DNA of 64,000 nucleotides from Cadophora sp. MPI-SDFR-AT-0126. Lineage: Eukaryota; Ascomycota; Leotiomycetes; Helotiales; Ploettnerulaceae. Where the stretch lies: the NCBI GenBank assembly GCA_020747065.1, contig JAGMVK010000019.1, forward strand, positions 496,001-560,000, read 5' to 3'. The position numbers and the translations under genes are program-made. Under the pieces are notes generated by a model. That model saw nothing but the letters and a program-made list of their open reading frames with translations, did not search any database and was not told the origin of the DNA. Every line of letters begins with the position of its first letter. Positions within the stretch are counted from its first letter, which is position 1. This document shows, piece by piece, positions 1 to 10,495 of this stretch.

Positions 1-1323
1 ACAAGCGAGAACGCAGGAAGTCGACAGAACACCCACCCACTTTTCAACACTGAATTGTAACTTCATTTATTGATGCAGATTCTTCAAAAGCTCACTGTAG
101 CTGTAGGCTCACCAGAAGCAGCTTTACGCTCTCATACTTATAATCAGGAAAAATTAGTCCGATGTTCAGTCACTACAGCGAAATCTGCAAATGCTTTCTT
201 TTTGGTGCGTGGATAATTGCGTACGTCGGAATGGTGGTAATTCTTCGACTGGCGACTGCACTGTTGTCAATTTGACCCTTGAAACGGTCCGTGCAGTCTC
301 TTTTGGCAGGGATTCCAGTCAATAGAACAAGTGAAATACTCCGTAGGGCATCTAGAGCTTGAAAATGTATCCATAATGGAAAGCATGCAATAGCCGGTCG
401 ATGGGATAACAATACTATTGAGGCACAGCAAAATGCGCCTGCACAAGGAAGGGGCTGAAAATCCAGACGTACCAGAGTAGAACTGTGTTGGTTTCTTTGA
501 ACATCGAGAGGTGGTTTGTTGGTTGGCGATTTCGACTCTGTGGTGATGGAAGGATATACATAGGTAGGTACTGCATGAGTGCAGACAAAACATTTTCCAC
601 TTTGCTGTTGCTCCTGAACAGACAAATGAAAATTCCTTATCTCGAAAATTAGGACATGTTTACAAAGAAGCTGAGAACCCAAGGCTTTGATAATCATTTG
701 GAACTATCTCTCATGGAGTCCCTGTAGCATGGCGCGGTTCGGCGTACCGTCTTCTCAGCAATGCAATATACGGACTGGCCACTCAAAATGAAGTTTTCAT
801 ATCCTTACACTCATGAACAACAAAGCCTCCAATACTTGCATCTACTGGTCGGAATGTACAGCAATCGGATTTTTTGGCTATTGTAATGGAGCCGCACGGA
901 GAATCCACCATATAGCGTGCGGAATCGGTGGGAAGCGGCGCCTCTTTATTATACTCGTATGACTCACCTAACGACTGAATAAACATAACTTTACGCATAA
1001 CATTGATGCTGAGTCGGCATCAAGTAGCTCTGGTTTCGTGCATGGTGTCCTTTCCCGGCCTCTAGACCACTGACCGAGCCAGATTTACAGCGAGGAATGG
1101 GAATATGATCATCTGAAGAAGTTTGGAGTCCTTGCAAGGCTTCAAGATGAAATTGTTTACATTCAACTTGAAGCAAAACTATGGTGCCTAAGAACATGGG
1201 AGAATTTTCTCGTATCGAAAGCTCGGGGTTCTGAAAACGCAGCAAAGTAATTTAATGGCGAGCCATGAGAAATACGAATCAAGTTGCGAGGCAAGAACAG
1301 AGGATATTAGAAATTCCAAATTC
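1..1323. other. No gene recognised
   Basis: This left edge lies downstream of the ULD gene. Several open frames exist on the minus strand (173-697, 783-998, 991-1245), but none gave a family I recognise, and none could be joined into a convincing multi-exon model. It may hold a 3' UTR, a lineage-specific gene or decayed sequence. Confidence 0.4.
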
Positions 1324-4006
1324 CTAAAGACCACCATCTGATTCGCTAGAGTTCCGTGATGGAAGAGAGTCCCGCAACCACGACATTCTTGGAAGCATGG
1401 CTCCTGCATTATCTGTGTACCAGTATCGCAACACTTGTTTCTCATCCCATGCTTCCCCCCACTTTTCTTCCGCGAACATTCTCAGACGTTCGACCTCCAA
1501 AGGTGACGATGTCACTTGCTCAAGAATCCAGTCGTTGATGCGATCCCTTGTGTCAAAGAAAGGGCGCTCATCATAGCGCAATTGAATGGCGGCAGCATTA
1601 CCTTGCTGTAGGAATGGTAGAAGCAGGGGGAAATTAATGTAAGCTGATGCTTGTTTTGCTGATGATATATGCGGTTCCAAATCATCATCGAAGGTCCCAC
1701 ACTCCATGTATTCAAAGCTAGTTGGTTCATCATCGTCATCTAAAAGCCACCGGGACTGAGCCTCCAGCCTCAAATCTCCTAAGGCTTGCTCACAAGGCAG
1801 GAGCTGTAGATCCAGTTCAATCAATAATGTTGCACACTCAATCATCCGCATCTCGGCGTCTGGGGAGCTTTCAATGTTGAGACGATGACGATTGGATAAA
1901 TCTTTCTCCAGAGCAAGCTTTTCATCTTTTAAGGAATCAATCCGTTGGAGTAATGAATTCCTTTCTGCGAGCTTGCTCAAGAATGAAGAAACCAGCGGAT
2001 GATCGTCGGCTTCCAGATGGTCATCAAATTCTCGCTCGGAAGCTGTAGCATGTAAGCCCAAGTCTGCGAGATATTCTCGATAAGATTCTCCGTCTTTAGA
2101 GGCTGTGCGCTGTAGTCCGCTAGTAGAAGTGGCGACCGGAATGCGAACCTTCGGAATGGGGTTGAAGTGAATTATCTGAACAACCCGCTTGAATATATCT
2201 TCTTCGTCGATTTCAAAGTCTTTTTCGTTGGCGTCTCGTAATGAAGCTCGTGCACTGTTCTGAAGGATTGTTGAGCCAGCTGACGTGGTGGGCTGAGATT
2301 TTCTGAAGTGTTTTACAACCCCGGTATCATCGCTCTCACTGTCGGAAGTTGCAGTAGGTGGTTGACCCGAATTGTCATTCAAATGATTCAAAACCTCTCT
2401 CTGACATACTGGGCTATCGGAAGTTAATAAAACTCTGATAGGTGTGTGATGTTGGGTAACTGACCAGATTGCCCAAAAGCCTGCTTCTCTCCTGATCCAA
2501 GACCCTGTGCAATTTCTTCTAGGGCAATGAATCGTTGCATTCGATCGATCTTCGAAACGCTTGCGTATGATGATTGACATTGATACCTTCGTTCCAGGCA
2601 TGATGGCTGCCCAAGTACGCTCATTTAGAACATGTTTGTTCGAAAGAGACCAAATCATGTATCTGCCTTGATTAACCCATGCAGCTCCGGGCAGCTCTCG
2701 AAATTCATATTGGATGAACGCTTGTAGTACCTAGCACTACATTAGCAGAGGTACTACTCTGATATGTGTTACATTAGGTATATGTACCTTAAAACTACGA
2801 AAGTATTCGTATGGCAGTGTTCGAGGAGGGCGGCCAATCGCATCGAAAAATTGAATGTTGTCTTTTGCCAACAGCCGTGTAACCATCCCTTGGGAAATAT
2901 CACACAACCTCATCAAAGTGGCACTACTAGGGGTCAGATGAATTGTATTTTGAGCATGAACCACAATGCCGTTAATCACTCACAATAAGGTTTTCAAGAA
3001 GAGCCCTAGGTATAGGTAGACCAAGGAGTAGCTGTGGGCATGGCGGATAGTCAGCATTGAGAATATCTGAAGATCTGGGGAACTTACACCTCCTTGATAG
3101 CTTCATTACGATTGATATCACGCCCTAGTACATTTTGGAGGTGGATACTTTGCATCGGCAGAGACAACGAGGGACGCGATGGGTCGCTTGGCAAAAGAGA
3201 CAGACCGAGCGGTCTGTTGGAGTCATTTCTGACATATCCATTTTGAATACAGAATTCCACACGTTGTTGCAGATAGGTGGGGTCTTTAAGATGTATTTTG
3301 ATGACATTTATATCAGAAAGTATGTCATTGTAGCGATCCGATAATAAAGCAAGCATTCTCTCATGATCTTGATGGTGTGTATGTGCGTGCTGTTCGAGCA
3401 TTGAGTCAAGGGGTGGAAGTGCAGCTTTGAGTGCCGCAACTAGCTCTGGCCGTAATACCTCGTGGAGAGTCGATCTTAGATTATCGGGAATCTTTTGCTG
3501 AATGGAGCACACGATTTCTCTTCAAACAAGTCAGGCTGCTGGAAGAGAAAGAGGAAAATATGTCTTCAGAATTTCACTCACAATGTGAGACGGTGCATCA
3601 GCGTGTCAACTATCCGCATACTTGACTCGATGGTTCCCCTCAAACGGAGAACTTTCTTCGACATAGTGAAATGCCATTTGAGCTTCGAGACAATGTGTCG
3701 GTGTTGCCCTCCAGCAGCCCTGGCTCCGAGGCTAGGCTCGTACTTCGCTACCCCGTTGAGAAACAATTCGATGGGAGATCTCATGAGCTCGACTTGTTCT
3801 TTTATACGGTCGCCGTAAGAAGGATAGGTGTTCCAAGCTGTAGAGGTTCGTACGAGCTCTTCCAGTGTATGCTTTAGATCACAGAGGAAAGTCACAGCCT
3901 CGCGATAATCGCTCGCAGCTCCTTCACAGTCATCAAGTGCTTCGACGACTTTAGCCAGAAAGGCTATTGCGGCAGCAATATCTCCTGCGGACCATCCAAA
4001 TGACAT
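1324..4006 (-). CDS. Fungal ubiquitin-like domain (ULD) protein with a STAND-type N-terminal domain
   Basis: I read five exons: 4006-3582, 3519-3088, 3031-2984, about 2926-2788 and 2730-1324. They use GT-AG introns and give about 816 residues. The N-terminus (MSFGWSAGDIAAAIAFL, residues 1-17) resembles the helical domain that opens many fungal STAND/NACHT proteins. A coiled, His-containing middle follows. A hydrophobic stretch then leads into a ubiquitin-like domain with the signature LLAKDNIQFFDAIGR...LPYEYF, followed by an acidic, Ser-rich C-terminal half. No Walker A or B NACHT core is visible, so this is an adaptor-like form. By family knowledge such proteins are thought to signal or scaffold; the actual role is unknown. 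The acceptor of exon 4 has two options 3 bases apart. A further small intron inside the last exon, near a Cys-containing stretch, cannot be excluded. Confidence 0.75.
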
Positions 4007-5714
4007 TTTGGCTCAACATCCGTAGAGGCTGGTGACTGGGGAGTGGTTGTCTGCAAAAGTGACCAAAGAAAGAAGGTTTCTTGGACAGAGATATCATTCG
4101 AGTTCCGTACTGCACCAGTGATCGCGCAACACATTGCAATTGGCTGGGTTCGGTCGTCCCGATCATGGAAGACAACGAATTTTAATTGGCGACCAAAATT
4201 GTGGCTTGTTTATGAAAAACGGCGGAAATAAAAGATGCGAGCACATGGTACTTGTGAGATCCTTGTGCGACTTTGTTCGCAGTGGAATAATTCGTCGTGG
4301 CAGCTGTCGCGGATCTCTTTCTTGTCAAAACCAGGTGAAGATCGCCGGCTTTGAGAGGAGGTGCTGGGCCAAGGCTCATGAGTCTGTCAGCTAGACTGAC
4401 TTGAAGGCAGACTCGTAAGGCTCACCAAAACTGTGATATCATGTTGTACAAGTACAAACTGGTGTGGGGCTGTGTGCATCGCTGCTTTGGCTCTCCACGT
4501 TCCTGAATCAAGTGTTTTGCCTGAACGATTGTATCATATCTATTGTTCGACAATTATGTTTTTTCATCGACATAAACACCAACTAAGCTCTTTCCGATCA
4601 TATTTATGATACTCCAGCTAGTAATTTTCTCGAGTCGGACACCAGAGTTGATGGCTCCACATAACTGTCGGTTAATTTTCAAAAAAAAACAAAACATCGG
4701 TGGCTCCTCCTACAAGTATAAGGAACGCTGCGCCCCAAGACTGAGATCTATGTCCACTGGATTGATATCACAACCTGCTATTGTGATCGAAGCACATATT
4801 TCTGATCTCTGGATTTTAGCGCATGAAATAAACAGATCTATGGCACTTAGAAATGTTCAGGTGTTATCTGTAATGAGCGTGTTTACCAAGTCTTTCCTGG
4901 CAATTCAATCGCAAATCATGATCAGATTCCAGCCAAAACTATTACCAATTACACGAAAGAAGTTTTGCTCTATTGATTTTGATTGAAATCTTAGACACAT
5001 CAAAAAGAGGAAGGCAAAGATACTAGCAAAGCGAGTGATGCGTCTTATGATTGAGTACAGTTGAGCTCGCACTAAATGGAAGCAGAAGATCAAATGAAGT
5101 CCACGCGGATACGAGAAATGACTAGCATCTTGTGTACCCCGAGCGGACTCTTTAGGCGAAGTTTGGTTTGGGAGATCTGCGACGCCTCACCATCCAAATT
5201 CAGGGGAAGTGGGTCCATTCTCGCTTACTTCCCCCGCTTCCGTCTCATCTGTTCTCTGACCTCACCTGCCACCCGTTTCGAACTTTGGTAATTGATTCAA
5301 GGGATTGTCGGAAAACCAGGTAGAGTCGTGTTTTCATTGGGCTAAGTCAAATCTACGCAAGGATTGATGGCGCTGATTCTTGAGCCAAGATCGATGGTCT
5401 CATGATGAAGACCTCGGAAATTTCGTCTGAAGGATGAAGGGAGGCATGACAGGGCATACAGAGAAGGTTGAGCCGCGCTTTATTGTCAAAGCTGGGTTGA
5501 GCTGGTCGTACTTGGGATGTCAGATCAAGGTACATAAACGCTCGATATCCTCGCCTGAGTAGGTTCAGCACTTTCCATTTGCTTCCTATTCCATTATCAT
5601 TCTTTGAAGTAGACTGGTCTCTTCGCATATTTCATTTTTGAACCACATTCTTTTCATAACACACATTCACTTCTTGTATAATCATTCTGCCTAGTTACTT
5701 GACTACCCACAATC
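4007..5714. other. Intergenic, no gene recognised
   Basis: This 1.7 kb region separates the divergent ULD and secreted-protein genes, so it should hold both promoters. The 4500-5100 part is AT-rich. Open frames here (4606-4986 plus, for example) have no recognisable protein character. Confidence 0.5.
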
Positions 5715-6470
5715 ATGAAGGGCTTCACTACCATTCTCGTTTGCTCCCTGGCAGCTTTCGTTGCGGCATCGCCCGCGCGAGGCGACAGAGGGAGAGCAAA
5801 GGCAAAGGCCGCCGCGGCAGCGGCGGCAGCAGCAGCAGCAGCAGGTGGTGCCGGAGTTGCTGCTGGAACCGATGCTACTACTGGTGCTACTACTGGGGCT
5901 GGAAATACAGCGCCTGCTGCAACAGGAGGAGATGTCACCCGCGGTGCTGACACGATCGTGATGAAGGAAGTTGGTGGGATCCCAGGCAATGAATGTCTTA
6001 CTTTCCGAAATAATGGTACTAATTCTTTCCTAATTTCCACAACTATGTGCTGATATCTCGGTTCCTAGGTGAGATTGTTGATGCAGCTTGTGTCAACACC
6101 GCGGCAGATCGTCAAGTCACTCCCTCCACCAACGCAGCTGGTGCAGATGTTCTCCTCGTGCAAAGAAGTTTTACTGCTGGATTCAGACCTGATCTCGTTG
6201 GTGTTCAAGCCTGTATCGGTTTCAACGGAACGGCTATGAAGGCCGTTGATTGTGCCGGAAGTGATGAGATGGTCAGCCTTGTGGGTGGGCAATTGACGGC
6301 TTCAGGTGGCGCTTGCCAGAGTGGACACGACGATAAGGTGGGTTTAACAATTTCCAAATACATGATATACCATATAATTGACTTCTTCTCAGGCCCAGCT
6401 CACAGTTGATCCAGCCGGGACTAACTGTGTTGGCGTTACTTTGACTACTGTCACCCCAACAGCTCCATAG
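5715..6470 (+). CDS. Small secreted protein with an alanine run (effector-like, unknown function)
   Basis: There are three exons, 5715-6015, 6069-6337 and 6393-6470, with introns of 53 and 55 bases. They give 215 residues. The protein begins with a clear signal peptide (MKGFTTILVCSLAAFVAASP). A short basic segment with Lys/Arg pairs follows, then twelve consecutive alanines and an Ala/Gly/Thr-rich linker. The compact C-terminal domain of about 120 residues carries several cysteines, including ECLTF, DAACVN, VQACIGF, VDCAG, GGACQSG and TNCVGV, which suggests disulfide bonds. I do not recognise the domain. Size, signal peptide and cysteines fit a secreted cell-wall or effector-like protein; that is inference. 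The frame is continuous across both introns. Confidence 0.8.
5808..5843 (+). repeat. GCN trinucleotide run encoding 12 alanines
   Basis: Twelve alanine codons occur in a row. The first six mix GCC, GCG and GCA, and the last six are pure GCA. It lies inside exon 1 of the secreted-protein gene. The pure half is the part most likely to vary in length between strains. Confidence 0.9.
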
Positions 6471-7070
6471 GAAGTCGCAACACCCAGGGACAATTAATTT
6501 CAATGTAGATTATGTCGAAACTCTGGATTCTTCCAATGCAATCCAGGGAAACCAGTACCCATCTTTCAAAGACACTGCATTCTGATCCTCAATTTCCGTA
6601 GTGCCCCTCACCTCGGTCATGACCGACGTCTTCGTCGTCGTCAGGAATGCAGTTAAAATCGATGTCTGATATTCCAACACCTTATGCCCATTTTCTGTGT
6701 GAAACCAAAGGTTCCTTGTGACTAACAAGTATCTGCATTTGTGACTGTGACCAAGGTGAGGAATGACGGAGTGGAAGAATGTCCACCAAATCGCCCCCCA
6801 AGCTAGAACAGCCATCCAACAACTCCGTTAGTAGACCATGAAATTACCTGTGCTAATTTGAGTTAAGGAGGTAACGATTTTATATTATTTTTTCCGACTG
6901 GTATAGATTCGCGAGTCCAAAGACCAAGGGAGTGGTACAACTGACAAAGACGTTGTTGACCTTAATGTCGGAATGGCGTAAATGTTCTATCCAATCCTGA
7001 CTCGATCATGAACTTGGATAAAGCACTTTGAAATCATTCAGCGTACCGAAAATAGCTTCAATTTTGTGGC
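6471..7070. other. Intergenic, no gene recognised
   Basis: Six hundred bases lie between the secreted-protein gene and the TATA box at 7071. One open frame on the minus strand (6510-6815) shows no family character. I see nothing else to annotate. Confidence 0.45.
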
Positions 7071-7078
7071 TATAAAAG
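7071..7078 (+). promoter_or_regulatory. TATA box
   Basis: A TATAAAAG match stands about 32 bases before the ATG at 7110. That spacing leaves only a very short leader. It supports real transcription of the small ORF or of the locus behind it. Confidence 0.5.
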
Positions 7079-7109
7079 CTCCTCAGTCGACGACAAAGAG
7101 ACTTTTAGA

Positions 7110-7355
7110 ATGTCGCGCCAGATCTGGATAGCAGTGCTTGTGTTCGCGATACTGGCAGTAGCTTCTTTGTCAACTCTTTCTACGATTGTGAGGTTTTCGA
7201 TTCTTTTGCTTTCCCCCTAGATAGTGGACATAAGTCATTTTGATTTTTCAGGGAAGTCACTGGAGGTTGAAGCTATACGCTATTTAATTGATGAGATGGA
7301 TCCATTTTCGAATTTGCTGAACCTGGTGCTGCCAGAAAACCCCCATGTTGAATAA
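7110..7355 (+). CDS. Possible tiny secreted protein, or 5' exon of the 2EXR-like locus
   Basis: The ATG at 7110 opens a 26-codon stretch that is a good signal peptide or membrane anchor (MSRQIWIAVLVFAILAVASL). It ends at a GTGAGG donor at 7188. Splicing to the AG at 7255-7256 keeps the frame open to a TAA at 7353 and gives about 59 residues. Splicing to the more typical TTTTTCAG at 7251 stops within a dozen codons. The frame before the TAA is the same frame that carries the 2EXR-like domain just downstream, so both could belong to one damaged gene. No family is recognised. Confidence 0.3.
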
Positions 7356-7378
7356 CCACCACTAGCCGCATTGCCCAG

Positions 7379-8383
7379 ATTTGACACTTTCCATGGCTTT
7401 GAACAATTCTCTGCTGAGATACAAATAATTATTTGTAAGTATTAGGAATCTCAAAGCAGTCTAGCTCTAACACGATGAGGATATGAGATACAGCTTAGTA
7501 AAGATCCAAGCTGACCCCTGCCCATCGCAAAGGGAGGTTTGCGTTTCCAGGCGGAATAGTTGATAGGACATTACCACCACCAGACACATCACTTAAACCG
7601 TTCGATACTTGATTATTCGTACGAGACCCATATAGCACTAATCACAAATACTTAGATACAGTGCCGGATCTGATATCCGTCAGAATCAAATTTCTACCGA
7701 TTTTTGTTGATCGTCAACCTCTGCAAGGCACTTTCGTTCTGGAGAGACCATACTCGCAAAGACGCATCGACTTGAAAATTAGCATGTTCATGCCTGATCC
7801 TGATCCGTCAAGATATATGCGACAAATAAATAGGGCTACAAACGCGATTTATCACAATTACAAACCCAGGTTTCTCCAGTAAGACCCCCTGAATTCTAAC
7901 TTGCCCCTCGTCGGAGAAGAACATGGCTGAGGCGAGAATAACCAACGCTGAGTTTCCAATAGACTTCAGACCGGAGGCCCCAAGATTTTTTTCAACCCGG
8001 AACGAGACTTTGTCGAAATGGATGAGATCTCTCTATTCCTACTTTGGTACTACGGGCACGTCGAAACACCCGCAAATTCTCCCACAGAAATTACAGGCTT
8101 CGACGAAATCCGTGTCTTACAACTAGGCAATCCTACATATCGTTTCCCCCAAGGAATTCCGCCCAAGATAGAATTTGCTGGTATCGCATATTTACGCCGT
8201 GGCGGACGCAGGCTTCTGAGAAGTGTGATATTTCCAGAGGATCAGAATCCGAATCTGGATCCTGGCCCGATTATGGTTGGGAGCACACCTTACTCCAATT
8301 CTGTGGGGAAGGTATTGGCGTATACGTCAGGAAGGTCGGATACTGATCCACATATCATAATTTCCCGGAACGTTACCGTTTGA
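7379..8383 (+). CDS. 2EXR-domain-like fungal protein, 5' end unresolved, possibly decaying
   Basis: Four pieces join in frame: about 7379-7434, 7533-7599, 7684-7878 and 7963-8383. The first junction restores the hallmark of the fungal 2EXR family: F-T-F--F--F-AEIQIIIW followed by RFAFPG. Later segments also fit the family, with INRATNAIYHNYKP followed by IFFNPERD. The C-terminal part ends at a TGA at 8381. Two things are odd. The donor at 7600 is GTTCGA, which is weak. No ATG lies in frame after an in-frame TAA at 7353-7355, while the frame before that TAA is open and starts with ATG GAT CCA at 7296. Either an unseen upstream exon supplies the start, or a nonsense change has killed the gene. 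2EXR proteins are abundant in ascomycetes and of unknown function. Confidence 0.5.
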
Positions 8384-8855
8384 TTTGGGAGGAGGTTGTG
8401 ACTTCAAGGCAATTTGCGATGACGGATAAACTTCTGCAGTTTTATTCCTAGTATGAAGAAATGGACCTTTTGAAGCACAGAAAGAGCATCATTCAAACAG
8501 GATAGAGCTTGAAATGCAATACAAAGGGACTTGGGATGAAGTGTTTTGTTGTAGTGTGATATGGGGCACAGCCTCAGCCTCGGGTAGGCTTCGGCTCCCT
8601 ATCTCCAAGAAGTGTGCTGGGACTTTAGCAACCACAACTTGGGTTATTGACCAAAAACGCTTCAGCTCTAATACCAGTAGGTATTCTGACGGACTGGTTG
8701 ATCGCGTAGAAAATGAATAACGAAATTAGTACTACCCATGAAAGCATATTTACCAACGATTATTTCTCATGTTCTTTTTTGATACCAACTGCAGACCCAT
8801 CTATCCTCCTACTGCTGAAAGAGGGGATCAATTCAAGCTCAATTGACCTGAAAGC
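8384..8855. other. Intergenic, nothing recognised
   Basis: About 470 bases lie between the 2EXR-like gene and the aldo/keto reductase relic, which converge on it. I see no coding or RNA feature. Confidence 0.4.
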
Positions 8856-9331
8856 TTAGCGACATGCGCAGAAGTACGCTCCCAACCAACGACAAGCTTC
8901 CCGCTGTTGAGGGACACGGACTTTCCCTATATTCAGGAGAGTCGCCTCCTCTAACGCAGCTGTAGAATCCGGCTGCTGTGTAAATGAGGAGTGTACCAGA
9001 TACAATCCCACATGGTCCAAATCCATCCCTTTTGATGCATAGCTTCACGTTCGTGGGAGCTGCAAAGGACATCTAGAATATTGTATTCAAGAAAACTTCA
9101 GACCGATGAACGCCAGACTCTTGGATAGCTTCTCCTATCTTTGAGTTGATGCAGTATCCACAAGCACAGTCGAGGTGACGAAATCTAGCTGTAATAGCTG
9201 CAAGTGTTGCGTCTTTGCACCATCCTTTGCCTTCGAAAGTTTGAGCGCTTTGGAATCCAGACTTGATTTGTGGTACGCTGCACTGTAGTCGGAGCACCGA
9301 AAGTACTGAAACCAACAGATGGGATTTGCAT
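8856..9331 (-). pseudogene. Aldo/keto reductase relic
   Basis: Pieces of an aldo/keto reductase appear in order on the minus strand but in different frames. MQIPSVGFSTFGA, the usual N-terminal strand, begins at 9331. A second frame carries GKGWCKDATLAAI then FRHLDCACGY, where the family has the catalytic Asp and Tyr, then IGEAIQESGVHRSEVFL. A TAG stop follows at about 9074. A third frame carries MDLDHVGLYLVHSSF and a degraded GKVR segment, and the remnant stops at 8856. At least two frameshifts, one stop and the lack of the whole C-terminal half make this a dead, truncated copy. An intact gene would be about 300 residues. NADPH-dependent carbonyl reduction is the ancestral activity. Confidence 0.75.
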
Positions 9332-9751
9332 CGACTTTCTGTCTGCCACTTTAGTGGTAAATGAGTTGACAGTGGCATGGACCGCATGATTGTGTTTATG
9401 AGTGGTTAGCGAGAGGCTGTAATAGAAGGTGCAACTGAGGGTTTACGTTGGGCTGCTTTTGGATTGTTGCGCAAATTTTCGAATGAAATCAGACTCACAT
9501 TGTAACGCACACAAGACTCATGCAGAAGATTATCGTCATTGCGAGGGGTTTGTTGATAGAGGAAATGCTTTACCGAATTACATAAGCACCCAGCAAATCG
9601 GCCAAGTGTGTTGACTAATTAGGCACGCTGACGTGAAGATGTTGGTATCGGATGCAACATCGTCGTTGTATCTCAAGCCATTCTATTTACTGCTTTCAAT
9701 TGGTATTCAACATCTGCATAACAGAGTCGAAGGCAATTTCTGGTAGACAAC
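9332..9751. other. Intergenic upstream of the FSH-type hydrolase
   Basis: Four hundred bases precede the hydrolase start and presumably contain its promoter. No gene or repeat is recognised. Confidence 0.4.
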
Positions 9752-10495
9752 GTGATGAGCAAACTACGGATTCTTTGCTTACATGGCTTCACATCCAATG
9801 GCAGCGTCCATGCGCAGCAAATACGGAGTATCACAAAGAATTTATCAGACGAGTTCGAGTTTCTCTTCCCAGACGGCCCTCATGAAGTTGAAATCACCGA
9901 CAAGATGAAGCTTGAGAGTCCCACGATGAGATCATGGAGCGAATTTGTTGCACAGAACTCGACATCAGGACACAGAGCCTGGTGGTTTGCCAAAGATCCT
10001 AATCCTGCGAAGAATAAGCCCGGTCGCTTCAAAGGCGTTGAGCAGAGCCTCGACTATCTCGGAGATCTCCTTCAGAAGACAGGGCCAGTACATGCAATAT
10101 GGGGATTCAGCCAGGGAGCATGTTTTGCGGGGATGTTGATGGCGTTGCTTTCAAATCCACAGAAAGATAACCCTCTTCGAAGTCGCCTTCCTAACAATCA
10201 AGCTGTGCCGAGTGCAGGAATCTTCATTTCTGGCTTCAAGGCGAGATTCCCGCAGTATGACAGTGCATATGCATCGGGCATTGAGGCACCATCTCTGCAT
10301 GTGATCGGATCAAAAGATACTGCTGTTACCCCTGAGCGAAGCGAGATGTTGCTGGAGATTTGCAAGAACCCGACGGTGTTGAGGCATGATGGTGGTCATG
10401 ATGTACCTGGCTCGGAAGAGGATGAGAAGACAATCGTTGACTTTCTACGTCAGAATGTACGTGCCGAGTACATGGGCGGCCGAGAGAAAATGTAG
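9752..10495 (+). CDS. FSH1-family serine hydrolase (alpha/beta hydrolase)
   Basis: This is a single uninterrupted frame of 247 residues. It has the FSH pattern: an N-terminal strand and turn LRILCLHGFTSNG, a nucleophile elbow GFSQG with Ser120, a likely acid Asp189 in GSKDTAV, and a His216 in HDGGHDVPG. Family members act on small carboxylic esters. Some sit in secondary-metabolite clusters and others are housekeeping, related to yeast Fsh1-3 and human OVCA2. No cluster genes surround this one, so a general hydrolase role is more likely; the substrate is unknown. Two ATG codons are adjacent at the start (9752 and 9755), and either could be used. There is no signal peptide, so it should be cytosolic. 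Confidence 0.88.
   Translation: MMSKLRILCLHGFTSNGSVHAQQIRSITKNLSDEFEFLFPDGPHEVEITDKMKLESPTMRSWSEFVAQNSTSGHRAWWFAKDPNPAKNKPGRFKGVEQSLDYLGDLLQKTGPVHAIWGFSQGACFAGMLMALLSNPQKDNPLRSRLPNNQAVPSAGIFISGFKARFPQYDSAYASGIEAPSLHVIGSKDTAVTPERSEMLLEICKNPTVLRHDGGHDVPGSEEDEKTIVDFLRQNVRAEYMGGREKM

Noticed and set aside
173..697. Long minus-strand open frame of 174 codons at the left edge
   Set aside because: Its composition shows no domain, signal peptide or family feature, and no introns could be fitted. It may be real, but I cannot support it.
5654..6040. Minus-strand open frame with a long alanine run opposite the secreted-protein gene
   Set aside because: GCN repeats give alanine or other simple runs in several frames. 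The plus strand has the signal peptide and matching splice sites.
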